A stretch of 64,000 nucleotides of DNA from Lactobacillus sp. CBA3605 (GTDB taxonomy: Bacteria > Bacillota > Bacilli > Lactobacillales > Lactobacillaceae), in NCBI RefSeq assembly GCF_002970915.1, contig NZ_CP027190.1, forward strand, positions 1,240,001 through 1,304,000, given 5' to 3'. The notes beneath the pieces are model-generated. The model worked only from the letters and a program-made list of their open reading frames with translations. It was not told the DNA's origin and made no database searches. The position numbers and the translations under genes were made by a program. The first letter of the stretch is position 1. The number at the start of each line of letters is the position of its first letter. Positions 1 to 7,814 of the stretch are shown piece by piece.

Positions 1-1
1 G

Positions 2-151
2 TTAGGCACTTTCTATATCCGAAATATTAGCCATGCTTTACATAACGTGAACTACTCGGCCTTGAATGATCGAGCTTTTGAGAACACTGCTAACTTACAC
101 AATAGTGCGAGCACTATGCCCAGCGGTTACAGCTATTCATCACGTCTTTAA
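2..151 (+). CDS. C-terminal fragment of an unidentified protein (5' end outside window)
   Basis: An open frame enters from the left edge and runs 49 codons to a TAA at 149-151, with no start codon needed inside the window. The visible residues are polar and rich in Asn, Ser and Tyr and end in SGYSYSSRL, which could be the tail of a secreted or surface protein, but I do not recognise a family. It could also be a chance open frame, because 49 codons is short. It is convergent with the membrane protein at 269-805. Confidence 0.35.
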   Translation, partial: LGTFYIRNISHALHNVNYSALNDRAFENTANLHNSASTMPSGYSYSSRL

Positions 152-172
152 AAGAACGTGTTTCCTCGCCTA

Positions 173-222
173 ATTTAAAAAATGTTGCAAGTAATCAAGC
201 TAACGGCTTCATTACTCGCAAC
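173..222 (-). terminator. Rho-independent terminator of the 269-805 gene
   Basis: An interrupted stem (GTTGC...AGTAAT...AGC pairing with GCT...ATTACT...GCAAC, 184-222) is followed on the minus strand by a T-rich run. It sits between two convergent reading frames. Confidence 0.6.
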
Positions 223-268
223 AAGATTATAAGACACTAACATCACTGATACGCAGAATAAATCTATT

Positions 269-805
269 TTAAGCATTTAAGAAATACAAAATTAGCTTCG
301 TCAATAATTGTAAGAATTGTGTGTGAAAAATAGCTGGTAATAACCAGATACATACCATTAATACCGTAATTATTGTTCGCAAGACAAGAATCTTCGTAAA
401 GTTTGCTTTCGAAATTAACGTTAAATATGGTATAGGATAATTAGTACAATACTTATATTTGAAACTCGGCATAAGGACACCTAGAAACATATATAGTCCA
501 GATGCCACAGCTAATAATATTAGGCACAAGATATAGTGCTTAAGGGCTTCGGAAATAACTGCGCTCCAGCCAATAATCAGAGCAAGTAAGCCACCATAAA
601 TCGTTATTCTATAAAGTTTGTTCTTTTTATACTCATAAGCAGTTCCAAGATTGATTTTTTTCTTTATCGTTCTCTTTTGAGAGTAGCTTATTTTTTTGTC
701 AAACTGGAAAATATTTGGCATAAAGATTGTAATTAAAATAACAACAGCCAGACCTATCAATAAAATGATCCAAATTAATAACAGAAAAATTAAATTTAGT
801 GACAT
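269..805 (-). CDS. Integral membrane protein of unknown function
   Basis: A 178-residue protein with about four to five predicted membrane segments: one at the N-terminus (residues about 4-30), two adjacent in the middle (about 68-112) and one to two near the C-terminus (about 135-175). A basic, Lys-rich cytoplasmic loop (about 35-65) separates the first two. I see no catalytic or transport motif and do not recognise the family. The gene is noticeably more AT-rich than most of its neighbours. It starts with ATG preceded by AAAGGGAAA and stands alone, with a hairpin (832-872) in its 5' region and its own terminator. Confidence 0.6.
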   Translation of the reverse strand: MSLNLIFLLLIWIILLIGLAVVILITIFMPNIFQFDKKISYSQKRTIKKKINLGTAYEYKKNKLYRITIYGGLLALIIGWSAVISEALKHYILCLILLAVASGLYMFLGVLMPSFKYKYCTNYPIPYLTLISKANFTKILVLRTIITVLMVCIWLLPAIFHTQFLQLLTKLILYFLNA

Positions 806-937
806 TAGTTTTCCCTTTCCTTTTCTAAATAAAACCGGTCGATTATTTGAACCGACCGTTTAAGATTACCACTTAAAACAGTACTTCACTATAAAAATAA
901 TTTGCCTAGCCTTTTACGCAATCGCACGTATGAGAAA

Positions 938-979
938 GCCCCATGTTTATAGGGTCAAAACTTCACATGGCGTTTTTTT
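938..979 (+). terminator. Terminator-like hairpin with T7 run, upstream of 1045
   Basis: CCATGT (941-946) pairs with ACATGG (965-970), extended by GC pairs, and is followed by seven T. No plus-strand gene lies immediately upstream, so it may end a short unannotated RNA or act as a leader attenuator for the 1045-1541 pair. Confidence 0.45.
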
Positions 980-1044
980 GATTGCACTTTCTACTAATTT
1001 CCCGCACAATGATTATGAATCGAGTGATAAGGAGTTTTATCTTA

Positions 1045-1236
1045 ATGGCAATTACAATTAATTTAATCATTGGGACCAGTGTTATCTTAGCCTTACTTTG
1101 TTGGGGGTTGGCCGCTTATTATTTTCGGGCCACTCAAAAGCTCGTCCCCCTCATCTGGCTGATTGCTGGTCTAGCTTCGGCGGGATTAGCCGGCTTCTTC
1201 ATCTGGGCCGCCATTCCGCTTTGGACAAGTATTTAA
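1045..1236 (+). CDS. Small two-helix membrane protein
   Basis: A 63-residue hydrophobic protein. I chose the ATG at 1045 because AAGGAG lies 8-10 bases upstream; in-frame ATGs further left lack a ribosome site. It has two membrane helices (about residues 4-24 and 33-58) and a short positive loop, FRATQK, between them. The next gene begins 11 bases after its stop, so the two form an operon. I do not recognise the family; the neighbour's HMA-like fold hints at a shared, perhaps metal- or membrane-linked, role, but that is inference. Confidence 0.6.
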   Translation: MAITINLIIGTSVILALLCWGLAAYYFRATQKLVPLIWLIAGLASAGLAGFFIWAAIPLWTSI

Positions 1237-1247
1237 GGAGGTCAATT

Positions 1248-1541
1248 ATGGATTCATCAGGACTTTTTAAAAAGTATCTCACAAAGTACCACATCACGAT
1301 GCAACATCCAGAACACGGGTTAATTATGCTAACCTCTGAAGTTTGGCTCAAGCATCCGGAACTTCAAACTGCTATTTTAGAAAATTTACAAGATTTAACT
1401 GGCGTACAACAAGTGACAGTCAATAGTCCCGAACAACTCGTCATGCGTTATAATTCCGCTCAACTGCGACAACTTAATCCTGTGGCGTTATTTGCCATTG
1501 AACGCAAGCTCAGCCGGCAATATCGCGAAGCCGGTTACTGA
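1248..1541 (+). CDS. Small cytoplasmic protein, possible HMA-like ferredoxin fold
   Basis: A 97-residue protein starting at an ATG with GGAGGT 5 bases upstream. It lacks a signal peptide and membrane segments. The central part (IMLTSEVWLKHPELQTAI to VMRYNSAQLRQLNP) follows a beta-alpha-beta pattern like the HMA_2 domain, in which a helix ends in 'L..L.GV..V.vn' and is followed by a strand 'l.irYn'. The CxxC of true heavy-metal domains is absent, so metal binding is not supported. It is the second gene of a pair with the membrane protein at 1045 and ends at a strong bidirectional terminator. Confidence 0.6.
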   Translation: MDSSGLFKKYLTKYHITMQHPEHGLIMLTSEVWLKHPELQTAILENLQDLTGVQQVTVNSPEQLVMRYNSAQLRQLNPVALFAIERKLSRQYREAGY

Positions 1542-1545
1542 TTTC

Positions 1546-1588
1546 AAAAAGGTCAGCCGATTATCATGACAATCGGCTGACCTTTTTT
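1546..1588. terminator. Bidirectional Rho-independent terminator
   Basis: Stem AAAGGTCAGCCGATT pairs with AATCGGCTGACCTTT around a short loop, with A and T tracts on both sides. It separates the convergent genes ending at 1541 and 1598. Confidence 0.9.
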
Positions 1589-1597
1589 GTGAACCAG

Positions 1598-1981
1598 TTA
1601 GAATTTAATGGTTGCTAAAATCTTACCTTCATCGCCACTAAAATTGATGACGTTACGTTTCAAATTAGCCGTCCAAGCTTGGCAACCGGCTGCGGCTAAT
1701 TGCTTAACAGCTGTGGCTAAATCAAGCTTTCCCGCTACGTAATCAGTCCCAACTTGGGTGACTGTTGCAGCTGATTCTTCCCGCGCAACTCGGGTTGCCA
1801 GCCCGTTAGTCCGGCGTTCAACTAGATAGCCATCTTCACCAAAATAAGTCGTGGCACCCGTGGCAACATCATATTGAAAATGTTGGACCCCTAAGTCCGC
1901 TTCTTTTTGACCAATGGTGGCAAAATCAACGTGTTCACCCAATTCAGCCAAAACTTTATCAATTGCTGCTAATTTAAACAT
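1598..1981 (-). CDS. DUF1398 family protein
   Basis: A 127-residue protein of the DUF1398 family, often mis-annotated as 'phage envelope protein'. The family pattern is visible in the middle: a helical N-terminus, then 'GVQHFQYDVATGATTYFGEDGY' with an aromatic-rich beta segment, and a C-terminal helix plus 'AGCQAWTANLKRNVINF' before the last strand. Function is not established for the family. ATG start, with AAAAGGAGTG upstream. It is a single gene with a shared terminator at its 3' end; nothing nearby points to a phage. Confidence 0.7.
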   Translation of the reverse strand: MFKLAAIDKVLAELGEHVDFATIGQKEADLGVQHFQYDVATGATTYFGEDGYLVERRTNGLATRVAREESAATVTQVGTDYVAGKLDLATAVKQLAAAGCQAWTANLKRNVINFSGDEGKILATIKF

Positions 1982-2029
1982 GGTATTACACTCCTTTTAA
2001 TTTCATCATTAGTCCTATTGTAATCCAAA

Positions 2030-3403
2030 TTAAGCCTGCGTGGTTTTTAAGGGATAGAAAATTCGCATTAATCCCATATAAATTAACGCAATGAGGATCA
2101 TATCAATAAAGGTGGCCCCAAAGACCGTTGCGATTAGCGTCACTTGTTTTAACAACAAGAAGATGACCACGCCTAACACCCAGCATCCCAGTGCAATCCA
2201 ATTAATCCCATGATGATACCAGTATTGTCCTTGCGAACTTGCTAATTCATTAACATCATAATGTTGATGATGACGCCAATAATAATCCACCAACAAGACA
2301 CTAATCATCGGTCCTAAGACCATTCCAATATAATCCAAGAACGCCGTAAACGCCGCTAAGAAACTGCCCATTATCAAAGGAATCAACGTCACTAACGTTG
2401 CAATCACAGTAACTGCCCACAATGCTGGTCGCAAGCGAATCCGGGGAAAAATATTTGATAACGCCGACCCAGCCGCCAACAAATTAACCGCATTAGCGGT
2501 CATACTGGTTAACACAATAACTAATAACGCTAATACCCCTAGCCCCAGCCGACTCGCAATCGTACTTGGATCTGAGTTATTGGGGTCATAAGTACCGGAA
2601 GTAATCGCAATACTGATTGTTGCAGCTAAACCAATAAAAGCAAACCAGAATAGCCCCGTAAATGCGCCTAAAAAGGGCATGCCCGTTGCACCGGACCGTT
2701 TAGGCGTGAAGCGGGTGAAGTCGGCACCAGCGGTCACCCACGACAGGTTAAAGGCCGCCAGCGTATCCATACCAGCACCGGCCGTCATATGTAGCTTCGT
2801 TGGTGCCTGCCAGGCTAGTAATTGTGAAAAGCTCACCGTTCTAAAAACGACGACCGTTTCCCACAACACAAATAAGATGACCAGCACAATTCCCACCCGT
2901 TCAATCATCTGAACGGACTTTTGACCGACGGAAACACTAAGTAAATGCAAAATGCTCATGACAATGATGCCTGAAATCAGGCCTTTAGCGCCACCGGGTT
3001 GCCCATAAATTGGCCATCCGACGAGGTCATGTAATAAATAGCTGACTGAAGTAGCGGCAATAAACGTATTAACTGCGGTCCAGCCAATATACTGTGTTAG
3101 GTTAACAAACGAAGGCACGTAACTCCCACGCACACCGAATGACCCTCGAATCAAGCTCATCGTTGCTGCCCCAGTCTTATAACCCATAAAACCAACTAAT
3201 GATAAGCATAAATAGGAAAGCGTGGACGAAGCAATAATGACTTTTAAAGCAGTAAGTAACCCACAGGCTGCTAAAACCCCTCCAACGTACCAAGTCCCGT
3301 TGTTCGCATTGGCCCCAATCCAAGTCGCAAACATGTCCCAATTCGACATATGACGATGTTTTGGTGCAATCACTTCTATCTGATATTTTGTTTCTTGCTT
3401 CAC
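2030..3403 (-). CDS. NCS1 family purine/cytosine-type permease
   Basis: A 12-helix transporter of the nucleobase:cation symporter-1 family, which imports cytosine, purines, allantoin, hydantoins or thiamine-type substrates with a cation. Family marks are 'WIGANANNGTWYVGG' at the start of helix 1, 'TAVNTFIAATSV' in helix 3, and 'FNLSWVTAGADFTRFTP' in the middle. The substrate cannot be read from the sequence. I prefer the GTG at 3403 because AAAGGG lies 8 bases before it; an in-frame ATG at 3433 overlaps the operator. Single gene with its own promoter and a palindrome over the -10 box. The protein is about 457 residues, usual for the family. Confidence 0.8.
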   Translation of the reverse strand: MKQETKYQIEVIAPKHRHMSNWDMFATWIGANANNGTWYVGGVLAACGLLTALKVIIASSTLSYLCLSLVGFMGYKTGAATMSLIRGSFGVRGSYVPSFVNLTQYIGWTAVNTFIAATSVSYLLHDLVGWPIYGQPGGAKGLISGIIVMSILHLLSVSVGQKSVQMIERVGIVLVILFVLWETVVVFRTVSFSQLLAWQAPTKLHMTAGAGMDTLAAFNLSWVTAGADFTRFTPKRSGATGMPFLGAFTGLFWFAFIGLAATISIAITSGTYDPNNSDPSTIASRLGLGVLALLVIVLTSMTANAVNLLAAGSALSNIFPRIRLRPALWAVTVIATLVTLIPLIMGSFLAAFTAFLDYIGMVLGPMISVLLVDYYWRHHQHYDVNELASSQGQYWYHHGINWIALGCWVLGVVIFLLLKQVTLIATVFGATFIDMILIALIYMGLMRIFYPLKTTQA

Positions 3404-3417
3404 AACGTTCACCCTTT

Positions 3418-3461
3418 CTACAATGTTAACCATTGTAGTTTTTTCCGCTAGTGATGGTCAA
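3418..3461 (-). promoter_or_regulatory. Promoter of the NCS1 permease with a palindromic operator over the -10
   Basis: On the minus strand, -35 TTGACC (3456-3461), an 18-base spacer and -10 TACAAT (3432-3437). The -10 lies inside a perfect inverted repeat, CTACAATG-N5-CATTGTAG (3418-3438). A repressor bound there would block RNA polymerase. The regulator is unknown; it does not match a Gram-positive PurBox. Confidence 0.65.
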
Positions 3462-3548
3462 GTCAATTCGACAAACTTTGTGCATTGCACTGCCTTTTAA
3501 ATAGCCGTAAGATTAAAATAATAATAAATTAATTGGGAAGTGACACGT

Positions 3549-4763
3549 TTGAAAGGCGCATTAGTGGGTTGGCGACGTAATCTAGCCGTTTTATGGTTAG
3601 GAACTTTTATTGCGGGGATGGGATTCTCTGAGATTATGCCATTTTTATCTTTATACGTTAGCGAATTAGGCCATTTCACCCGGGGTCAACTAACGATGTA
3701 CAGTGGCGTCACTTATGCCATTACCTTTTTAGTTATTGCCGTGGTATCACCACTGTGGGGCAAGCTCGCCGATCGTCGTGGCCGCAAACTCATGTTACTG
3801 CGATCATCCCTTGGGATGGCCGTCGTGATTGGTTTAATGGGATTCGTGCATAATATCTGGATTCTCATTTTTTTACGGTTTTTGCAAGGCTTATGTGCAG
3901 GCTACATTCCGAATGCCAGTGCCCTCATTGCAACAGAAACACCTAAAGAAAGTAGTGGGACCGCCATCGGTATCTTAACGACTGGCTACGTCTCTGGTAA
4001 CTTAATTGGCCCAATTTTAGGCGGTGTTTTAGCACAGATCTTCTCGATTCGCCTAACATTTATCATCACCGGAATTTTATTATTAATCGTCTTTGTGTTG
4101 AGTCTCACCTTGGTGCATGAGAACTTTCAGCCTAGTGACCAAGCCGTCGCTCAGCCAACCGGCGGGCTATTGAGCCAATTTAAGAATCCAACGTTAATCA
4201 TCACGTTACTCGTTTCAACGATGATTATTCAAATGGGCAATAATTCGATTACCCCGATTATCAGTCTTTACGTTCAACAATTAATGCATAACGTCGGTCC
4301 GATTACCATCGTTGCGGGAATTATCGCCGCCCTACCAGGGATTTCAACGCTCTTATCAGCACCGCGGTTGGGCCATTTGGGCGATACCCGAGGGACCGAC
4401 CGAATCTTAGTCTTCGGCTTTGTCTTCGCAATTTTGATGTACTTTCCACAAGGCTTCGTATCAAGTATTTGGACGCTTGGGTTATTACGTTTTATGATTG
4501 GGGTCTCAGACGGGGCGCTCTTCCCAACCGTCCAAACCCTCCTTTCAAAAAACACACCCCATAACTTAACTGGGACTATTTTTAGCTGGAACCAGTCTTT
4601 CCAGGCACTAGGTAGTATGTTGGGGTCGTTGCTCGGTGGCGCGGTATCGACTTGGTTCAATTACAATGGTGTCTTCATTTTTACTGGTTTGTCCCTCTTA
4701 CTTAACTTTATCGTCGTTCTGATTTTCATTCCAAGTATGCGCCATCCGTTTCGGGCTCATTGA
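3549..4763 (+). CDS. MFS multidrug exporter (PmrA/MdtG-like)
   Basis: A 12-helix major facilitator superfamily drug:proton antiporter of about 404 residues. The MFS signature between helices 2 and 3 is clear (GKLADRRGRKLML), as is the drug-antiporter motif C-like stretch in helix 5 (GYVSGNLIGPILGG). The two halves are separated by a hydrophilic loop near residue 195 (FQPSDQAVAQPTGG). I choose the TTG at 3549, giving MKGALVGWRRNLAVLW, since GGGAAG lies 8 bases upstream; the GTG at 3540 has no ribosome site. Single gene ending at a bidirectional terminator. Substrate not readable; PmrA-like pumps export fluoroquinolones and dyes. Confidence 0.8.
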   Translation: MKGALVGWRRNLAVLWLGTFIAGMGFSEIMPFLSLYVSELGHFTRGQLTMYSGVTYAITFLVIAVVSPLWGKLADRRGRKLMLLRSSLGMAVVIGLMGFVHNIWILIFLRFLQGLCAGYIPNASALIATETPKESSGTAIGILTTGYVSGNLIGPILGGVLAQIFSIRLTFIITGILLLIVFVLSLTLVHENFQPSDQAVAQPTGGLLSQFKNPTLIITLLVSTMIIQMGNNSITPIISLYVQQLMHNVGPITIVAGIIAALPGISTLLSAPRLGHLGDTRGTDRILVFGFVFAILMYFPQGFVSSIWTLGLLRFMIGVSDGALFPTVQTLLSKNTPHNLTGTIFSWNQSFQALGSMLGSLLGGAVSTWFNYNGVFIFTGLSLLLNFIVVLIFIPSMRHPFRAH

Positions 4764-4839
4764 GACGCTGACGAATTGTGCTTCTAACTGGATTATTCTG
4801 ACCAACAATTCATTGAAATTTTTCCATTTCATGGTATTT

Positions 4840-4888
4840 AAAAATGCGACTAAAAATGAATCGAAGGATTCGTTTTAGTCGCATTTTT
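4840..4888. terminator. Bidirectional terminator
   Basis: AAAAATGCGACTAAAA-type arm pairs with TTTTAGTCGCATTTTT around GAATCGAAGGATTC. It ends both the MFS gene and the DUF3021 gene. Confidence 0.9.
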
Positions 4889-5304
4889 TATTTTTTCATT
4901 TGTCGGCGTTCAGCCAATCTCTCATTCATGCGGCGAACATCAATCCGGTTACTAATTTGTAGGCCCAGCCAAACAAGAGCATAAATTAGCGTCACGCTTA
5001 ATAAATAGCGCACCGGATGGACTATAAAAATGGGCCACAGACCGTTATAAATACCGGTTAAGCCAACAAGTAATAAAACGCCACCATAATGGCTAACTAG
5101 CGCCAATGCAAATGAGATTTTCTCACTATCAAAAATCATGGATAACAGCCCAATCAAGGCGCTCATGACCCAGTTGCTTAGAATGTTGGCACGCGTTATT
5201 TCAATCGTTGGACTAAAGCTCATGATTACGACTAAAAAAGTAAACGACCCAATCAAGAGCCCAATCCCGGCGCTCTTTAAACTTTCCTTCAATATCTTTT
5301 TCAC
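4888..5304 (-). CDS. DUF3021 membrane protein, probable LytTR-system inhibitor
   Basis: A 138-residue protein with four membrane helices (about residues 10-32, 42-62, 70-90, 98-118) and a basic cytoplasmic tail (NRIDVRRMNERLAERRQMKK). It belongs to DUF3021, whose genes sit next to stand-alone LytTR regulators. In streptococcal LytTR regulatory systems such as HdrRM and BrsRM, the membrane partner holds the transcription factor inactive; I infer the same role. Its GTG start overlaps the stop of the LytTR gene (ATGTGA), so the two are translationally coupled. Last gene of the four-gene ABC-exporter operon. Confidence 0.75.
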   Translation of the reverse strand: MKKILKESLKSAGIGLLIGSFTFLVVIMSFSPTIEITRANILSNWVMSALIGLLSMIFDSEKISFALALVSHYGGVLLLVGLTGIYNGLWPIFIVHPVRYLLSVTLIYALVWLGLQISNRIDVRRMNERLAERRQMKK

Positions 5305-5753
5305 ATCCCTAGTTGTTGTCGCAACTGTGGTAAGTATTTACGACTGACCTGCATTTTTAACTGATTCGCTAAGAAAGCCGTCATACTGCCGGAAAAGGCG
5401 GCTTCTAACGATTGGAGATGGTTCAAGTTAATGGCGGCACCTTTGGCAATTTGAATGAAATCTGGTTGGTTTAATTTGCTCAGTATCTTCTTCAAGACCC
5501 CCCGAACTTGATAGGTCGCGGCGACCGTGTAGAGCGTCACCTCATGACCGTAGACCTCTAGTGCGATAATATCGGCGATCGGCACTAAGACGACACGGTC
5601 ATCAACTGTAATCGGATAGACGTCCACCGGTTGTTGGTGAGCTTCCAGCGCTTGGATTAATGCGATAACCGTCGGCGAAAGATGGGTAGCTTGAACCGTC
5701 ACACGAATCTCACCATCTGCTAATTGGTCATTTTGCTCAAAATTAACCTGCAA
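5301..5753 (-). CDS. Stand-alone LytTR-type transcription regulator
   Basis: A DNA-binding protein of about 150 residues with the LytTR domain in its C-terminal two thirds: 'DIIALEVYGHEVTLYTVAATYQVRGVLKKIL' and 'DFIQIAKGAAINLNHLQSLE', then a final 'MQVSRKYLPQLRQQL'. There is no receiver domain, so it is not a response regulator; control probably comes from the DUF3021 membrane partner. I prefer the TTG at 5753 (MQVNFEQND...), which fits the family's N-terminus and has AAGGTGG upstream; a TTG at 5780 is also open. It should bind the TTGCGATAAGT repeats at 7600-7631 and activate its own operon (inference). Confidence 0.8.
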   Translation of the reverse strand: MQVNFEQNDQLADGEIRVTVQATHLSPTVIALIQALEAHQQPVDVYPITVDDRVVLVPIADIIALEVYGHEVTLYTVAATYQVRGVLKKILSKLNQPDFIQIAKGAAINLNHLQSLEAAFSGSMTAFLANQLKMQVSRKYLPQLRQQLGM

Positions 5754-5780
5754 GTCACCCACCACCTTTTTATCTGCCAA

Positions 5781-6647
5781 TTATACCTTATTGATGGCTT
5801 GGCGACGACTGCGCTTGGCAAACACCAGTGTGAGGGCACCAAAGATGGCACTAAAGCCCACTAAGATTAAGCCATTTTCCTGCCAACTGGTTAAATGCTG
5901 CAACTGAATCCCAATTCCTAATGTCTGTTCGAAGTGATCACGCAATTGCGGTGCCTGTTTGAAAGTCGTCTTTAGTTGATCAGCCATCAATACTTGACGA
6001 TAGATCGCCGCATTATAGGGGAATGGCGTGATTTTCATCACGTTTTGTGCGGCGACTGGAACTGCCCCAATTGGGATGTAGACCCCGGCGAAAAAGCCAG
6101 CGGATGTGCCTAAAATGGCCCCGATTTTTCCAAGCGAATCTGGATTAGTGACAAACGATAAGAGAAGTAAGTTAAAAGTCGTCCAAACAACGCTACTCAA
6201 TAACATCATTCCTAAAACTGGTAGTATCAGCGTTAATGACAACACGATTTGATCCGTGAGACTAAAGTAGCCAACCATTACGACAAACATGACCAACTGC
6301 ATCATGGTGCCAATAATGATGGCGCTCACTAAGTAACTGAACTGAATACCAATGAAGGACATATCGGTCAATGCTAAATCAGCCAGCGTCCCTGATTCGC
6401 GGTCAACAATCATCTGATTCAAACTATTAGCGGTCGTGGTGACGGCGGTTACCGCTAATGTACCGCCAATTAACCAAGGATCTAATAGATTCTGAGGGGC
6501 CACCAATTGTGACCAACTGGTTAGCATATTCTGTTTCAAAAACACGAGATACAAAATAAACGCAATGAGCGCGCCTAGTAACGAAAAGAAAACCCCACTT
6601 TTATTGCTAAAATAAAGTGTTAAGTGCCGTTTAACTAAAGCCGTCAT
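5781..6647 (-). CDS. ABC-2 type exporter permease
   Basis: A 288-residue membrane protein with six predicted helices, one near the N-terminus (about 18-38) and five from residue 60 onward, typical of ABC-2 permeases. The stretch 'NSLNQMIVDRESGTLADLALTDMS' is the usual coupling segment after helix 2. Its ATG overlaps the last base of the ATPase stop codon, so it is coupled to the ATPase. Together they form an efflux ABC transporter; in LytTR-linked operons the exported compound is generally unknown and may be a peptide, lipid or drug. Confidence 0.8.
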   Translation of the reverse strand: MTALVKRHLTLYFSNKSGVFFSLLGALIAFILYLVFLKQNMLTSWSQLVAPQNLLDPWLIGGTLAVTAVTTTANSLNQMIVDRESGTLADLALTDMSFIGIQFSYLVSAIIIGTMMQLVMFVVMVGYFSLTDQIVLSLTLILPVLGMMLLSSVVWTTFNLLLLSFVTNPDSLGKIGAILGTSAGFFAGVYIPIGAVPVAAQNVMKITPFPYNAAIYRQVLMADQLKTTFKQAPQLRDHFEQTLGIGIQLQHLTSWQENGLILVGFSAIFGALTLVFAKRSRRQAINKV

Positions 6648-7537
6648 TAGCGAATTTCCTTTCCGGTGAGTGCCATGAAAATATCATCCATATTTCCGTG
6701 GCGAAATTCAAAATGCGTAATGACCGCCTGGACTTTCGTTAACAGCCTAATGGCCTGTTGATCATTCGGTAGTGAAATCTGCAATTGTTGCTTCGTTTGC
6801 AGGACCTGCCATTCTGGCGCTAATTGTGCCAACACCACTTCGGGTTGGTCCGTCTCAATCATCAGTTGACTTTGGGCATAGGTGGCTTGCAGTTGTTTAA
6901 CCGTATCGGCCGCAATAATTTGTCCTTGATCAATCACGTAGACATAATCGGCTTCAGCTGCCTCTTCTAAATAATGCGTGGTCAGAATAATCGTTAAGCC
7001 TTGTTGCTGGCGTAATCGGTTTAAAGTCCGCCAGATAACCGTTCTCGTCTGAATATCCAAGCCAGTCGATGGTTCATCTAAAAAGAGTAATTTAGGCTGA
7101 TGAATCAATGCACGTGCAATATCAACTCGCCGGCGTTGACCACCTGAGAGCGTTCCGTAAGTTTGATTAAGGATCGACGTCAAACCAATGGCAGTAATCA
7201 ATTCACTTGTAGGAGTTAAAGTTACCCCCTGATACATATCCGCACGACTTTTAAGATTTTGCCAAACCGTCAACTGATCATCCAAGACACTTTTTTGAAA
7301 AACAACACCAATCTGCTTTTGATAGTGTCGATTATCTGGACTGAGTCCGGCCATCTCAATAGTCCCAGCGGTGGGTGCTATGGTGCCAGTTAATAAATTA
7401 ATCGTTGTTGATTTACCAGCGCCATTGGGCCCCAAGAAAGCCACTAACTGGCCGGCTTGGACCGTTAAATCAATCTGCTTAACGGCAAATTTAGCGCCAA
7501 ATTGTTTGGTAATACCGGTTGCTGTCAGTAATGTCAT
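6647..7537 (-). CDS. ABC exporter ATP-binding protein
   Basis: A 296-residue ABC ATPase of the DrrA/CcmA type. Walker A is GPNGAGKST (36-44), the signature LSGGQRRRVDIARAL and Walker B LLFLDEPSTGLD follow, then a switch His in LTTHYLEEA. The last 90 residues form the C-terminal extension usual in ABC-2 exporters. I start at the ATG at 7537, which has AAGGAG 8 bases upstream; the frame is open further left without a ribosome site. First gene of the operon ATPase-permease-LytTR-DUF3021. Confidence 0.85.
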   Translation of the reverse strand: MTLLTATGITKQFGAKFAVKQIDLTVQAGQLVAFLGPNGAGKSTTINLLTGTIAPTAGTIEMAGLSPDNRHYQKQIGVVFQKSVLDDQLTVWQNLKSRADMYQGVTLTPTSELITAIGLTSILNQTYGTLSGGQRRRVDIARALIHQPKLLFLDEPSTGLDIQTRTVIWRTLNRLRQQQGLTIILTTHYLEEAAEADYVYVIDQGQIIAADTVKQLQATYAQSQLMIETDQPEVVLAQLAPEWQVLQTKQQLQISLPNDQQAIRLLTKVQAVITHFEFRHGNMDDIFMALTGKEIR

Positions 7538-7564
7538 CGCTACACGCTCCTTATCAATACCCCA

Positions 7565-7631
7565 AGTATACAGGAGTAGTGGCTGGCCTGCCCCCAACTT
7601 TGCGATAAGTGGTCTGAATGTTGCGATAAGT
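7565..7631 (-). promoter_or_regulatory. LytTR-type direct repeats and promoter of the ABC/LytTR operon
   Basis: TTGCGATAAGT occurs twice, at 7600-7610 and 7621-7631, 21 bases apart start to start, which is two helical turns and the standard geometry for LytTR dimers. On the minus strand the repeat ends 6 bases before a poor -35 (GGGCAG, 7588-7593), and -10 TATACT lies at 7565-7570. A weak -35 next to such repeats is the hallmark of an activator-dependent promoter. Confidence 0.75.
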
Positions 7632-7814
7632 TGTTGCTTTCAAGGCATCAAAAGGAAACACCCACTAGGGTAAAATGGAACGTTGTAATGCGATTGCTCA
7701 AATTGGGATGCCTTTAGCAGAACGTTCAAGGCTACTTTCTTGTGCAGATATTATAAATTTGGCTTGCAAAAGCTAATTATGTCACAGCCTCGATTTCATG
7801 TTGATACTCGAAAG

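Noticed and set aside
1598..1981. Phage envelope protein
   Set aside because: That label is a legacy annotation of DUF1398; no other phage gene is near.
4274..4660. Minus-strand open frame inside the MFS gene
   Set aside because: Antisense shadow; the plus-strand protein is a complete MFS transporter.
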